Of a stretch of DNA of 42,082 nucleotides, positions 35,008 to 42,082 are shown one piece after another. Under the pieces are notes generated by a model. The model was not told the origin of the DNA. It was given only the letters and a program-made list of their open reading frames with translations, and did not search any database. Origin of the DNA: JAVBMJ01 sp031552535 (GTDB taxonomy: Bacteria > Bacteroidota > Bacteroidia > Bacteroidales > Rikenellaceae); contig JAVBMJ010000061.1 in NCBI GenBank assembly GCA_031552535.1, positions 1-42,082 on the forward strand, written 5' to 3'. How positions within the stretch are numbered: position 1 is the first letter of the stretch; each line of letters starts with the position of its first letter. The position numbers and the translations under genes were made by a program.

Positions 35008-35165
35008 AGAAGCTGTTTGGATTTGTTAACGGGATTGATCTGTTTGCCGATGATTTTTCGGGGTGGTATGAGGCGAATAGCGGCCCTTATTCAATGAATC
35101 CCGCCACGGGAAAGCGCGGCAAAAAGGATAAAAAACGGGATTAACAAATTCAAAACAACTTCTTA
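35008..35165. repeat. R2 repeat, copy 2
   Basis: About 158 bp. One end is AGAAGCTGTTTGGATTTGTT and the complement of the other is AGAAGTTGTTTTGAATTTGT, a roughly 22-bp imperfect terminal inverted repeat. Strongly similar to 31493-31657 along its length. It fills the gap between crcB and the LTA-synthase-like gene. Confidence 0.8.
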
Positions 35166-35175
35166 ATGTGAGTTT

Positions 35176-37155
35176 TCACCGTGGCGGATATGCCCCGGAA
35201 GAAGGATGAGGCATAAAGTCCTTTTGCTCGACACGGGTGTAATATTGCTGAATGAACGCTTTGAGCAATCGTTCGGCCTCATTCATCGCGGTGGTGGCCA
35301 TGTGGGCGATATTGTTTCTTTCAAGGGTGTCGCCACGGGAGTATGCCGCAGCAACAACGTTTTCGTCAAACGAAAGTGTCAGAGAATCGGTGATTATCTG
35401 AAATACCTGCTCGTCGTAGTTGAATGCCGCCGGGAGCCGGCCCTTTTCGCCTATTATGTCGCGCCCGAATGCAAAATATGGGCGCGTGTTGCCCAGTAGC
35501 CCCAGCAGCGTCGGCATGATGTCGAGTTGCTGCACGACACTCTCTTCGCGGCCCTTCAATGCTCCGTCGGGAGTGTGGAAGAATAGTATTATCTGCTTGT
35601 TGCCGCGCGAGGTGTTTGTACGCGGGGCGTATTTCTCCGACGACACATGGTCGGCCACGAATACGAATATCGTGTTGCGGAACCACTCCTCATCCGAAAA
35701 ACGTTCGTAGAACATTCGTAGCGCCAGGTCGGTGTAGGCCGCCGGACGGTCTATCCTTGTACGGCCTTCGGGCAACGAAGCGGCATATTGCTCCGGCACA
35801 ACGAACGGGTGGTGAGACGAGAGGGAGTAAACCGACGAAAAGAACGGTTGCGGCGTCTGTGTCAACACCTCGCCCATGTAGCCGAAAAATTTGTCGTCCC
35901 ATATTCCCCAATAATTGTCGAATCCGCCAGTGCCGTGTTTCGCTTCGTAATCTTCACGGCTATAGATATTCTCCACCCCCGCAGCATGGGCATAGGCCCC
36001 GAATCCCATCGAACCGCGGCCCGAACCACAGAAGAAAGATGTGGAGTACCCCTCGTCGGCCAACATGCGCGGCATGGAGCGCGTCTCGCTCAACGACTGC
36101 GGCATCAGCATGAATGGCACCTTCATCGACGGTATCGACGAGAGCACGGTGGGCATGGTGAAGATCGACCTGCGGCCATTGGCATAAGCCTCGGGGCACG
36201 CAAACCCTTCGCGCATAAGCGAGTCGAGGAAAGGTGTGAATCCGCGGCCGTCGGGATGCAGGTCGGGATTGAGGTATGATGACAACTCTGCGCTGAAGCT
36301 TTCGAGTATGAATATAACAACGTTGCGCCGTCCCAGGACGAGTGTGTCGCGCTCCGCGGGCCGGTGGACCGGCGTGTAGATGGCTTCGAGTTCTTCGGAG
36401 GTAAAGTATTTCCGGTATATTATCTTGTCGGAGCCGATGGTGCGCAGTATGCAGAACGGATTGCTCAGGATCATGTATGCGCGTGCCGGCGAAGAGGTGT
36501 ATAGTGTCGCGTGCCCCGGGGCTATGGGACGCACGTCGCGGCTGAAACCGCCCCTTATGCCTCCTATGGCGAGGACGGCCGCCAACGCCAGCATGACCAC
36601 TCCCGAGAGGAAATATACGAAACCGTTCTTTATGGGTGTCCGTGGTGTGCCTGTCTTGCGCCATGCCCACGCCATGCCCCACACCAACGCAGCGGCGACG
36701 AGCAGCAGGTACCAGTTCTCGGCCATGAATTTACCCAACATCAACGCCGTGTTGTCGTTGCCCGTATAGAATATCTCCTCGGCCGTGAACCGTTTCTGGG
36801 TATAGCTGAAAAACACCGCGTCGGCCAGGTTCACCACCACGCAAACCGCGTTGACCACGATGAAGTACCAGAACAGCACCGCCTGCCACCAACACCGCTC
36901 CCTGAACCGGAACGGCACAAGCGAAAGCACCACCAGCAGCGAGTTGGCGTAGAGTATCGACACCGTGTCGAACGTCAGCATCCCCTCCACAAGCGTCCAT
37001 AACTCGCTCCAGGCAATGGCGCCCAGCACCGGGCGGTTGTAGATGTAAAACGCGGCGTGCAACACGAAATACACCACGTAAATTATCGCCATCCTCCGCA
37101 ACATCACCACGAAGTTGCTGTTCCAAACAGTTCTTAAAACCGATAAATTATGCAT
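35176..37155 (-). CDS. LTA-synthase-like membrane phosphoglycerol/phosphoethanolamine transferase
   Basis: 659 residues. Five membrane helices in the first ~190 residues (for example AIIYVVYFVLHAAFYIY, NSLLVVLSLVPF, AVLFWYFIVVNAVCVVVNL, WYLLLVAAALVWGMAW, FLSGVVMLALAAVLAI), then an extracytoplasmic sulfatase-fold domain (about 270-580). Metal-site motifs are VVIFILESFSAE near 275, YSLSSHHPF and IFVFVADHVSS. The nucleophile position (Thr in Gram-positive LtaS) appears to be Ser330 in ANGRRSIFTMPTVLSS. Probably adds a phospho-group to an envelope glycan or lipid; the substrate is unknown. Transcribed away from the R5b region. Confidence 0.88.
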   Translation of the reverse strand: MHNLSVLRTVWNSNFVVMLRRMAIIYVVYFVLHAAFYIYNRPVLGAIAWSELWTLVEGMLTFDTVSILYANSLLVVLSLVPFRFRERCWWQAVLFWYFIVVNAVCVVVNLADAVFFSYTQKRFTAEEIFYTGNDNTALMLGKFMAENWYLLLVAAALVWGMAWAWRKTGTPRTPIKNGFVYFLSGVVMLALAAVLAIGGIRGGFSRDVRPIAPGHATLYTSSPARAYMILSNPFCILRTIGSDKIIYRKYFTSEELEAIYTPVHRPAERDTLVLGRRNVVIFILESFSAELSSYLNPDLHPDGRGFTPFLDSLMREGFACPEAYANGRRSIFTMPTVLSSIPSMKVPFMLMPQSLSETRSMPRMLADEGYSTSFFCGSGRGSMGFGAYAHAAGVENIYSREDYEAKHGTGGFDNYWGIWDDKFFGYMGEVLTQTPQPFFSSVYSLSSHHPFVVPEQYAASLPEGRTRIDRPAAYTDLALRMFYERFSDEEWFRNTIFVFVADHVSSEKYAPRTNTSRGNKQIILFFHTPDGALKGREESVVQQLDIMPTLLGLLGNTRPYFAFGRDIIGEKGRLPAAFNYDEQVFQIITDSLTLSFDENVVAAAYSRGDTLERNNIAHMATTAMNEAERLLKAFIQQYYTRVEQKDFMPHPSSGAYPPR

Positions 37156-37185
37156 CGTTCTCTTATCTATACATTATTTTGCTTT

Positions 37186-37685
37186 GACTGCCGCTTTTTT
37201 GAGGAAAAAGCGGCACCAAAAACCTTCGGGAAGTGCTCTCGCACTTCTGCGTTATCCGGGTTGCTAATGTCAAAAGACATCGTGCGTCCAGGTTTTGCCC
37301 TACGGGCTATGTTTCGGGAAGACAAATGGCTGTCTTCAAACAAAAATACGTTTGAATCGCCTTTCGCCTTCCCGAAACGCTGCCTTCGATCGAAGGCAGC
37401 AAAACCTGGAAACCATATACATAAAGCTTTGTAAATTTACTGTTTATCATGTGTATACCAAAAAATGCGACCATGGCATAACCCGGAAACGGGATGGCGG
37501 TAACTCCGTAAGGAGTTGGTGGGGGAGGCAGTAAGCATGATCGAACTTGTTCGGGATCATGCTTACTGCCTCTCTCACCAAGCCTCGCAGAGGTAGCCAT
37601 TCCGCCTCAATGATGACACATAGAAGAAGTGCGAGAGCACTTCCCTAAGGTTTTTGGTGCCGCTTTTTTCGAAAAAGCGGCAGTC
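37186..37685. repeat. R5b: inverted-repeat-bounded cassette with internal hairpins
   Basis: 61-63-bp inverted repeats (37186-37248 and 37625-37685) each begin with a GCCGCTTTTTT/AAAAAGCGGC hairpin followed by ACCAAAAACCTT and GTGCTCTCGCACTTCT. Between them are further palindromes: CCAGGTTTTGC/GCAAAACCTGG (about 37299 and 37398-37412), the 22-bp palindrome around CTTCGATCGAAG (about 37380-37402), and GAGGCAGTAAGCATGATC paired with its complement (about 37525-37573). One R3 copy lies at 37264-37290. No open reading frame of substance. It occupies most of the 590-bp gap between the DUF4435 gene and the LTA-synthase-like gene. Confidence 0.8.
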
Positions 37686-37689
37686 GGAA

Positions 37690-37764
37690 CAAAGTAATAT
37701 CAAGAGACGCTGTGCGTCCGGTGCGCCCGTCAAAACAAAGTAATATCAAAAGACGCGATGCGTC
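37690..37764. repeat. Two R3 copies at the 3' end of the DUF4435 gene
   Basis: CAAAGTAATATCAAGAGACG and on to GCGTCC at 37690-37719, and CAAAGTAATATCAAAAGACG and on to GCGTC at 37736-37764. The second overlaps the DUF4435 coding sequence: its last codons (ETHRVF then TGA) are repeat sequence. Confidence 0.8.
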
Positions 37765-38804
37765 TCAGGAGGTGCGGGACGTCCGTTTAGCCCGGCGATA
37801 TGGCGCTCTATGTCGCCGCGCAGTTTACGGTAAAGAAAGCAATCCTTATAATTTTCGTTGTCGAGCAGTATGTCGCGCACGTTGCGCAACGAGTTGTTGT
37901 AGTTGCTCTGCTCGTTGTGCAGGACCAGCCCGGAACGCCTCGCCGCCGAAATTTTTTCGTTGGCCAGGTATTTCAACTTTTCGCATACAGCGTGCAACAT
38001 CACTCCCACGACGTTGTCCATCAGCGTGTGGCCCTGCATAAACAGGTAGGTGTTCTCCTCGGTGACCCCGCGGGCCCTGATCTGCCGCGAAAAACGTTCA
38101 AGATGCCTGTCCCAGTGGGGATGGTGGTTGTGTAACGTTGCGAGGCGTTTGTCCACCTGGCGCCGGAGCCAGCTCAGGGTCTCCAGACCGTTGTCCTCCA
38201 CTTCGAGGTAGTTCAACTTCACGCTGCTCTTGAAGTCGATCAGCGTGAATACTTTTGGGACGGTCGCTTTGGCGGAGTAGGCGTACCACAGGAACAGCGG
38301 ATAGATTATCCTGGAATACTCCTTTAGGAAACGGTCGAAGTCGAAAATACGCATGTCGTTCTTGGTCGCCTTGACACAAATATTATGCAACGACGGACCG
38401 TAGCAAAGGTAATTTTCCGTGGCATATGCGTAGGTGTGGAACAGGCAGGGAGCATCGTTGACCATCTTCGACTGTTCGTTCTCGCCTCCGAACAGGTAGT
38501 CGAAGTCGCTGTCCATACACAGGATCGTCGAATCGGCACAATCCTTTACCATTCCCAGCAACACTTTTTTGCCTTTTGCGAGGTCTTCCCTGGGCGGCAC
38601 ATCGATATGGAACGTCAGGTCGGGACGCTCGAAGTGGTCGAAGATACCGCGCCAGAAAGCCACATCCTCGTAGCCTTCGACATAGACGTTGATCAGCTTT
38701 ACCGACGGGTCGAGCGGCAACTGCCACCGTTCCACGCCTCCGGTTTCGTCGTGCCGGCGGCGTTGTTCGTCGTGCAGCGTATGGTCGTAATAGCGTTTTG
38801 TCAT
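37746..38804 (-). CDS. DUF4435 (TOPRIM-like) protein
   Basis: 352 residues from the ATG at 38804; a longer frame to 38870 crosses the -7 box and is not preferred. The N-terminal third has INVYVEGYEDVAFWRGIF (Glu of a TOPRIM site) and TILCMDSDFDYLFGG (Asp-x-Asp), the pattern of DUF4435 nuclease-like domains. A helical C-terminal part of unknown function follows. DUF4435/TOPRIM proteins include AriB of the PARIS anti-phage system, which works with an AAA ATPase; no ATPase is next to this gene. The C-terminal tip is encoded by an R3 repeat. Function unproven; cytoplasmic nuclease activity is an inference from the fold. Confidence 0.75.
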   Translation of the reverse strand: MTKRYYDHTLHDEQRRRHDETGGVERWQLPLDPSVKLINVYVEGYEDVAFWRGIFDHFERPDLTFHIDVPPREDLAKGKKVLLGMVKDCADSTILCMDSDFDYLFGGENEQSKMVNDAPCLFHTYAYATENYLCYGPSLHNICVKATKNDMRIFDFDRFLKEYSRIIYPLFLWYAYSAKATVPKVFTLIDFKSSVKLNYLEVEDNGLETLSWLRRQVDKRLATLHNHHPHWDRHLERFSRQIRARGVTEENTYLFMQGHTLMDNVVGVMLHAVCEKLKYLANEKISAARRSGLVLHNEQSNYNNSLRNVRDILLDNENYKDCFLYRKLRGDIERHIAGLNGRPAPPETHRVF

Positions 38805-38811
38805 AGCACCG

Positions 38812-38819
38812 CAAAAATA
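38812..38819 (-). promoter_or_regulatory. -7 box very close to the DUF4435 start
   Basis: TATTTTTG on the minus strand matches TAnnTTTG and ends 8 bases before the ATG at 38804. The transcript would start at or within a few bases of the start codon, implying a leaderless or near-leaderless mRNA. Confidence 0.45.
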
Positions 38820-39117
38820 TATAAAATCCCCGAATTGGCGGCATACCCCGCAATTTGTATCCGCATGCACGGCTGCGGGCTGTCTATTTTATTTGTGGTA
38901 TCGCTGTTCTGTGCCATTATTTTTTGTAACTTGCGGGGCACACGGCCTTTGTGCGGCATGAAAATATGGCCTGTCGCGGTTTTTTTCTTCCATAACTGTC
39001 ACAAAAACGCTACCGGGGTCATTTAAGGAATGGAAGAAGGCAATGATTCGTTGTACATTTGGAAATACAAATTATTTAAGCTGTAATATATTGCTTATCA
39101 GCTTTACAAAGCAAAGC

Positions 39118-39200
39118 TGTCGGCCCGTAGCCACCCGGCGCGGAGGGCCGAATGTATCGCCGGGGCTCAATATTCGCACTCCGCTGGCTGCGGGCCGACA
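39118..39200. repeat. R4 hairpin upstream of the WG-caspase gene
   Basis: TGTCGGCCCG-TAGCC (39118-39133) pairs with GGCT-GCGGGCCGACA (39186-39200) across a 52-bp GC-rich loop. Similar in content and order to 33235-33335. It lies 46 bp before the caspase-like start codon, inside the 441-bp gap 38805-39245, whose remainder is AT-rich and gene-free. A weak -7-like TATCTTTA lies at 39213-39220. Confidence 0.65.
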
Positions 39201-39245
39201 TTTCGGATTTAATATCTTTAATAATAGTACTCAACAAACATAGCC

Positions 39246-41639
39246 ATGAAAACTAAATACATCCTTACCATAGTTGCGATGCTGGCGTTCGTATCCGGCG
39301 CCTGGGCCCAGAAAAAGGGCGCACAGCAGGCCTCGTCTCCCGTGGCAACCGAACCGTCCGCCCCGGCATATATAACGGTCGTCGAGCCGCGTTTCGCCGG
39401 AGCGCTGGGCTACAGCGAGGGGCTTTGCGCCGTGAAGTGGGAGGGCCGCTGGGGATTTATCGACGCCGAAGGAAAATGGGCGATAGAGCCACAGTATGAA
39501 GAGGTCAAGCCGTTCTCCGAGGGCCTGGCCGCCGCGAAATCGGCAGGCAATTGGGGCTTTATCGATAAGTCCGGGCGTTGGATCATCAAACCGCAAAACA
39601 AGGCCGTGGGCTCCTTCAGCGAAGGACTGGCCTGGGTGCAGGTTAAGGACGGGGGATTATACGGATATATCGACAAGGCGGGAGGGCGCTGGATAATCGA
39701 ACCCCAGTTCCAGCTTGCGAGGGACTTCTCGGAGGGGGTGGCTTTCGTGACGTTCTCAAATGGAGACGATGGTGCTGTCGACAAGGCGGGGCGCAGTATA
39801 CTCACTACCTCCGGTCCTCTTCCAATGAGGTTCTCCGAAGGTTTGGCGGCGATATCGGGAAATGACGACAGTCCTAAATTTATCGATAAAAACGGAACAA
39901 CCAGATTCTATGACAAAGACATAACCGAGCTTGGCAACCTCTCCGAAGGGTTGTCGTTTGTAAAGATAAGCTATCAGGATGGTGCCCCGTATTATGAGTA
40001 CAATTGTAAAGCGGGATTTATCGACCGTACGGGCAAAATGGTAATCTCGCTTCAAACATTTAAAGGTAATCAAAGTATGTCCTGGAGTGCTGCTAGATCT
40101 TTCTCGGCCCTCCCCTTCTCCGAGGGCCTGGCGGCGGTGGGCAAACAGGGCAAGTGGGGTTTCATAGACAAAACGGGGGCTTTCATCGTCGAGCGGGAGT
40201 TCGAGGCCATTACCCCTGTGCAGGGCGGCATGGCGGCGGTGAAGTCGGGCGGATTGTGGGGCGTGATAAAAATACCAACGGGCGGGGAGTATATCACCCA
40301 CTTCGTGGGGCGCGACCTCGAACGGTGGCAGCAGAAGGGCGAGTTCGAATCCACGGCGCAGTACCGCGAGAGGGTCAACCTCAACACGCGCGAGGGCAAG
40401 GCCCGCGAGCTGTTCCTCCACTACGCCGGACAGTTCATGCGCTCGCCGCTGTTCCCCTACGAGACCCGCCGGGGCACGATCGGCTCCTACGACGCCGACA
40501 ACCAGACCTATCTGGTGACATTCCCGTCGCTGGGGCAGCTCATAGTCCGCGTGCCGGGGCGCGAAAATGCCGTGTCGCTGAAAGAGAACTGGGACCGGGT
40601 GCGTTACTCCCGGCCGGAGTTCCTGCCCGTGACCGACAGCGCGGGCCACGAACGGGTGGTGCTCTCGAAGCTGACCCTGACGGACCCGGCGCGTAAAGCA
40701 GGCTACACGTGGAACATCGCCGACACCTACGCCCACGAGCAGGTTAAGATTACGGGATACGAGTTCGTCAGCTTCGCCAAGGTGTTCGGCGACAACCGCC
40801 TTTCGGGCGCTCCCGACGTCACAGAGCGCGAGATAGTCCTCGGCCTCCCGAAAGTGGATACCGAAATCCCCGAAACCGGTGTGCGTCGCAACAAGACCTA
40901 CGCCCTTGTGATCGGCAACGAAGACTACACGATGGCCACCCACGACCCCGAGCAGAACGTCCCCTTCGCCGCCAACGACGCCCGGGTGTATGCCCGATAT
41001 TGCGAGAAGACGCTCGGCATACCACAGCAGAACATAAAACTGCTGGTCAACGCCACGGGCAACAATATGCTCGACGGCATAGACTGGCTCGCAGGAAAAG
41101 CCGAACTGGAAAACGGCCAGGCCGAACTTATATTCTATTACGCCGGGCACGGACTCCCCGACGAAAAGACGCGTGAACCCTACCTGATCCCCGTCGACCT
41201 CAACGGCCGCAACCTGATGCGGGCCGTCAACCTCGGCCACCTTTACACCCAGCTCGACAGCCATCCCTCACGGCGTGTCACGGTGCTGCTCGACGCCTGT
41301 TTCAGCGGGGGTGCGCGCGACGTGGTTTTGGCCGAAGGGCGTCGCGCGGTGAAAGTAACACCCAATGCCTCGATGCCGCGAGGCAACACGGTGACCTTCG
41401 CATCCAGCTCCGGCAACGAGAGTTCCGGCGCCTACAAGGAGATGCAGCACGGGTATTTCACATATTTTCTGTTGAAAAAACTTCAGGAGACCCGTGGCGA
41501 GGTTTCCTACGGCGACCTTTACGACTACCTCTACGACAACGTCCGCCGCACTTCCGACAACGACCAGCGCCAGACACCGCAGGTCATCCCCTCGGCATCG
41601 GTCGGCGATTCGTGGAAGATCTGGGGGATGACCCCCTGA
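39246..41639 (+). CDS. Secreted WG-repeat protein with C-terminal caspase-like (C14) domain
   Basis: 797 residues. Signal peptide MKTKYILTIVAMLAFVSGAWA, so exported. Residues about 50-370 hold seven or eight WG-type repeats of about 40 residues (F-SEGLAAV ... G-WGFIDK-G ... I-P-F pattern, e.g. NWGFIDKSGRWIIKPQ). A linker domain of unknown function spans about 375-545. The caspase/metacaspase domain is at about 550-797: KTYALVIGNEDY, catalytic His635 in IFYYAGHGLP and Cys685 in LLDACFSGG, with SSSGNESSGAY and YGDLYDYLYDNV after it. Probably a periplasmic or surface peptidase whose repeats bind a partner (inference). Divergent from the DUF4435 gene. Confidence 0.88.
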   Translation: MKTKYILTIVAMLAFVSGAWAQKKGAQQASSPVATEPSAPAYITVVEPRFAGALGYSEGLCAVKWEGRWGFIDAEGKWAIEPQYEEVKPFSEGLAAAKSAGNWGFIDKSGRWIIKPQNKAVGSFSEGLAWVQVKDGGLYGYIDKAGGRWIIEPQFQLARDFSEGVAFVTFSNGDDGAVDKAGRSILTTSGPLPMRFSEGLAAISGNDDSPKFIDKNGTTRFYDKDITELGNLSEGLSFVKISYQDGAPYYEYNCKAGFIDRTGKMVISLQTFKGNQSMSWSAARSFSALPFSEGLAAVGKQGKWGFIDKTGAFIVEREFEAITPVQGGMAAVKSGGLWGVIKIPTGGEYITHFVGRDLERWQQKGEFESTAQYRERVNLNTREGKARELFLHYAGQFMRSPLFPYETRRGTIGSYDADNQTYLVTFPSLGQLIVRVPGRENAVSLKENWDRVRYSRPEFLPVTDSAGHERVVLSKLTLTDPARKAGYTWNIADTYAHEQVKITGYEFVSFAKVFGDNRLSGAPDVTEREIVLGLPKVDTEIPETGVRRNKTYALVIGNEDYTMATHDPEQNVPFAANDARVYARYCEKTLGIPQQNIKLLVNATGNNMLDGIDWLAGKAELENGQAELIFYYAGHGLPDEKTREPYLIPVDLNGRNLMRAVNLGHLYTQLDSHPSRRVTVLLDACFSGGARDVVLAEGRRAVKVTPNASMPRGNTVTFASSSGNESSGAYKEMQHGYFTYFLLKKLQETRGEVSYGDLYDYLYDNVRRTSDNDQRQTPQVIPSASVGDSWKIWGMTP

Positions 41640-41667
41640 ATGCCTGACGTACGTTGATGTTACTTAG

Positions 41668-42082
41668 TCAACCCTTACAAACCCCCGCCGAGCAGCAATA
41701 ATTGATCACAACCCCGGTATTGCTGCGGAATATCGATTGCTGTATAAGCCGCCAAAGGAGCCTCATCGTCCTTTTGAAGTTGAAAGCCGCTGCTGCGAGC
41801 ATCAGATTGATGGCGTCACCCTCGGTCCCCTTGTAGAAGTTGCGTCTCAGCCGGTGGTCGGTCTTTAGGTGGCCGATGCGCGGTTCGATGCCCGCTCGCT
41901 TGCAAAACATGGTCCGTTTCTTGTCACGAACGTACCGGCTGTCACTCGCGCGGGGAGAGGAGGGGATCACGATCCGGGTGGCGCCGGATTGCTTTGAGCC
42001 CCGGTAGCCGCGGTCGCCGGCCAGGATCTTCGGGACCTTGCCCGTCAGCCGCGCCACCTGCGCCAGAGCGGGGTCGATCGTG
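41668..42082 (-). CDS. IS5-type transposase (partial, N-terminus off window)
   Basis: 138 codons, open to the window edge; the frame reads through the GTG at 42057 as IDPALAQVARLTGKVPKIL. Visible are LAGDRGYRG (second catalytic Asp region) and RAGIEPRIGHLKTDHRLRRNFYKGT (third catalytic Glu), with the helix GDAINLMLAAAAFNFKRTMR, all typical of IS5/IS1182-type DDE_Tnp_1 enzymes. The element end lies somewhere in 41640-41700, but its terminal repeat cannot be identified without the other end. It sits just downstream of the caspase-like gene. Confidence 0.85.
   Translation of the reverse strand, partial: TIDPALAQVARLTGKVPKILAGDRGYRGSKQSGATRIVIPSSPRASDSRYVRDKKRTMFCKRAGIEPRIGHLKTDHRLRRNFYKGTEGDAINLMLAAAAFNFKRTMRLLWRLIQQSIFRSNTGVVINYCCSAGVCKG

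Noticed and set aside
39756..41264. 502-codon minus-strand open frame
   Set aside because: Antisense to the WG-caspase gene; its repeated pattern mirrors the WG repeats.
37746..41639. DUF4435 gene and caspase-like gene as one defence operon
   Set aside because: They are divergent with separate upstream regions, and the caspase-like protein has a signal peptide, so a joint cytoplasmic system is not supported by the sequence.

Overview
The window looks like a chromosomal segment of a Bacteroidales bacterium, probably Rikenellaceae/Alistipes-like (inference). The evidence is a GC-rich coding sequence, repeated Bacteroidetes-type -7 promoter boxes (TAnnTTTG) a short distance upstream of genes, almost no Shine-Dalgarno sequences, Bacteroidetes protein families (PorT-like barrel, GGPKD-type Ig-like lipoprotein, DUF4435, GH35), Kdo synthesis genes (Gram-negative) and menaquinone genes of the futalosine type. 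No plasmid, phage or conjugation genes are seen. It is a housekeeping region whose intergenic spaces are unusually rich in palindromic repeats.

Layout. 1-1617 (-): methylmalonyl-CoA epimerase and the carboxyltransferase subunit (mce-mmdA, cut by the window edge), for propionate/succinate metabolism. 2094-5060 (+): a soluble PAS histidine kinase followed by an arginase. 5056-6624: a long palindrome between convergent genes, interrupted by a complete IS4-family element. 6620-11388 (-): typA and leuS. 11633-17498 (+): a tight cluster with mqnA, corA, a RelA/SpoT homologue, a DUF454 membrane protein, mqnB and mqnD. 17942-26545 (-): kdsD, kdsA, an M3 peptidase, rbfA, a beta-barrel protein, an Ig-like lipoprotein and an L,D-transpeptidase, i.e. 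an envelope-oriented block. 26660-29482 (+): an acyltransferase and a secreted GH35 beta-galactosidase. 29957-30193 (+): a small cysteine-rich exported peptide in a more AT-rich stretch. 30954-38804 (-): ssb, ackA, pta, crcB/fluC, an LTA-synthase-like phosphotransferase and a DUF4435 TOPRIM-like protein. 39246-41639 (+): a secreted WG-repeat caspase-like protein. 41668 to the end (-): a partial IS5-type transposase.

How the genes fit together. mce-mmdA, pta and ackA are fermentation end-product enzymes. mqnA, mqnB and mqnD are three of the dedicated futalosine-route enzymes; mqnC and mqnE are not in the window. kdsA and kdsD feed Kdo to lipid A/LPS. The stringent-response enzyme sits inside the mqn cluster and lacks key hydrolase residues.

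Most unusual content. At least five families of non-coding repeats recur in the gaps, named here R1-R5. R1 is a roughly 165-bp element with terminal inverted repeats, R2 is a similar-sized second one, R3 is a roughly 30-bp hairpin repeat that supplies the stop codons of two genes, R4 is a GC-rich hairpin, and R5 is a long palindrome with GCCGCTTTTT hairpins at its ends. Several are nested or abut. I see no CRISPR array, tRNA or rRNA.
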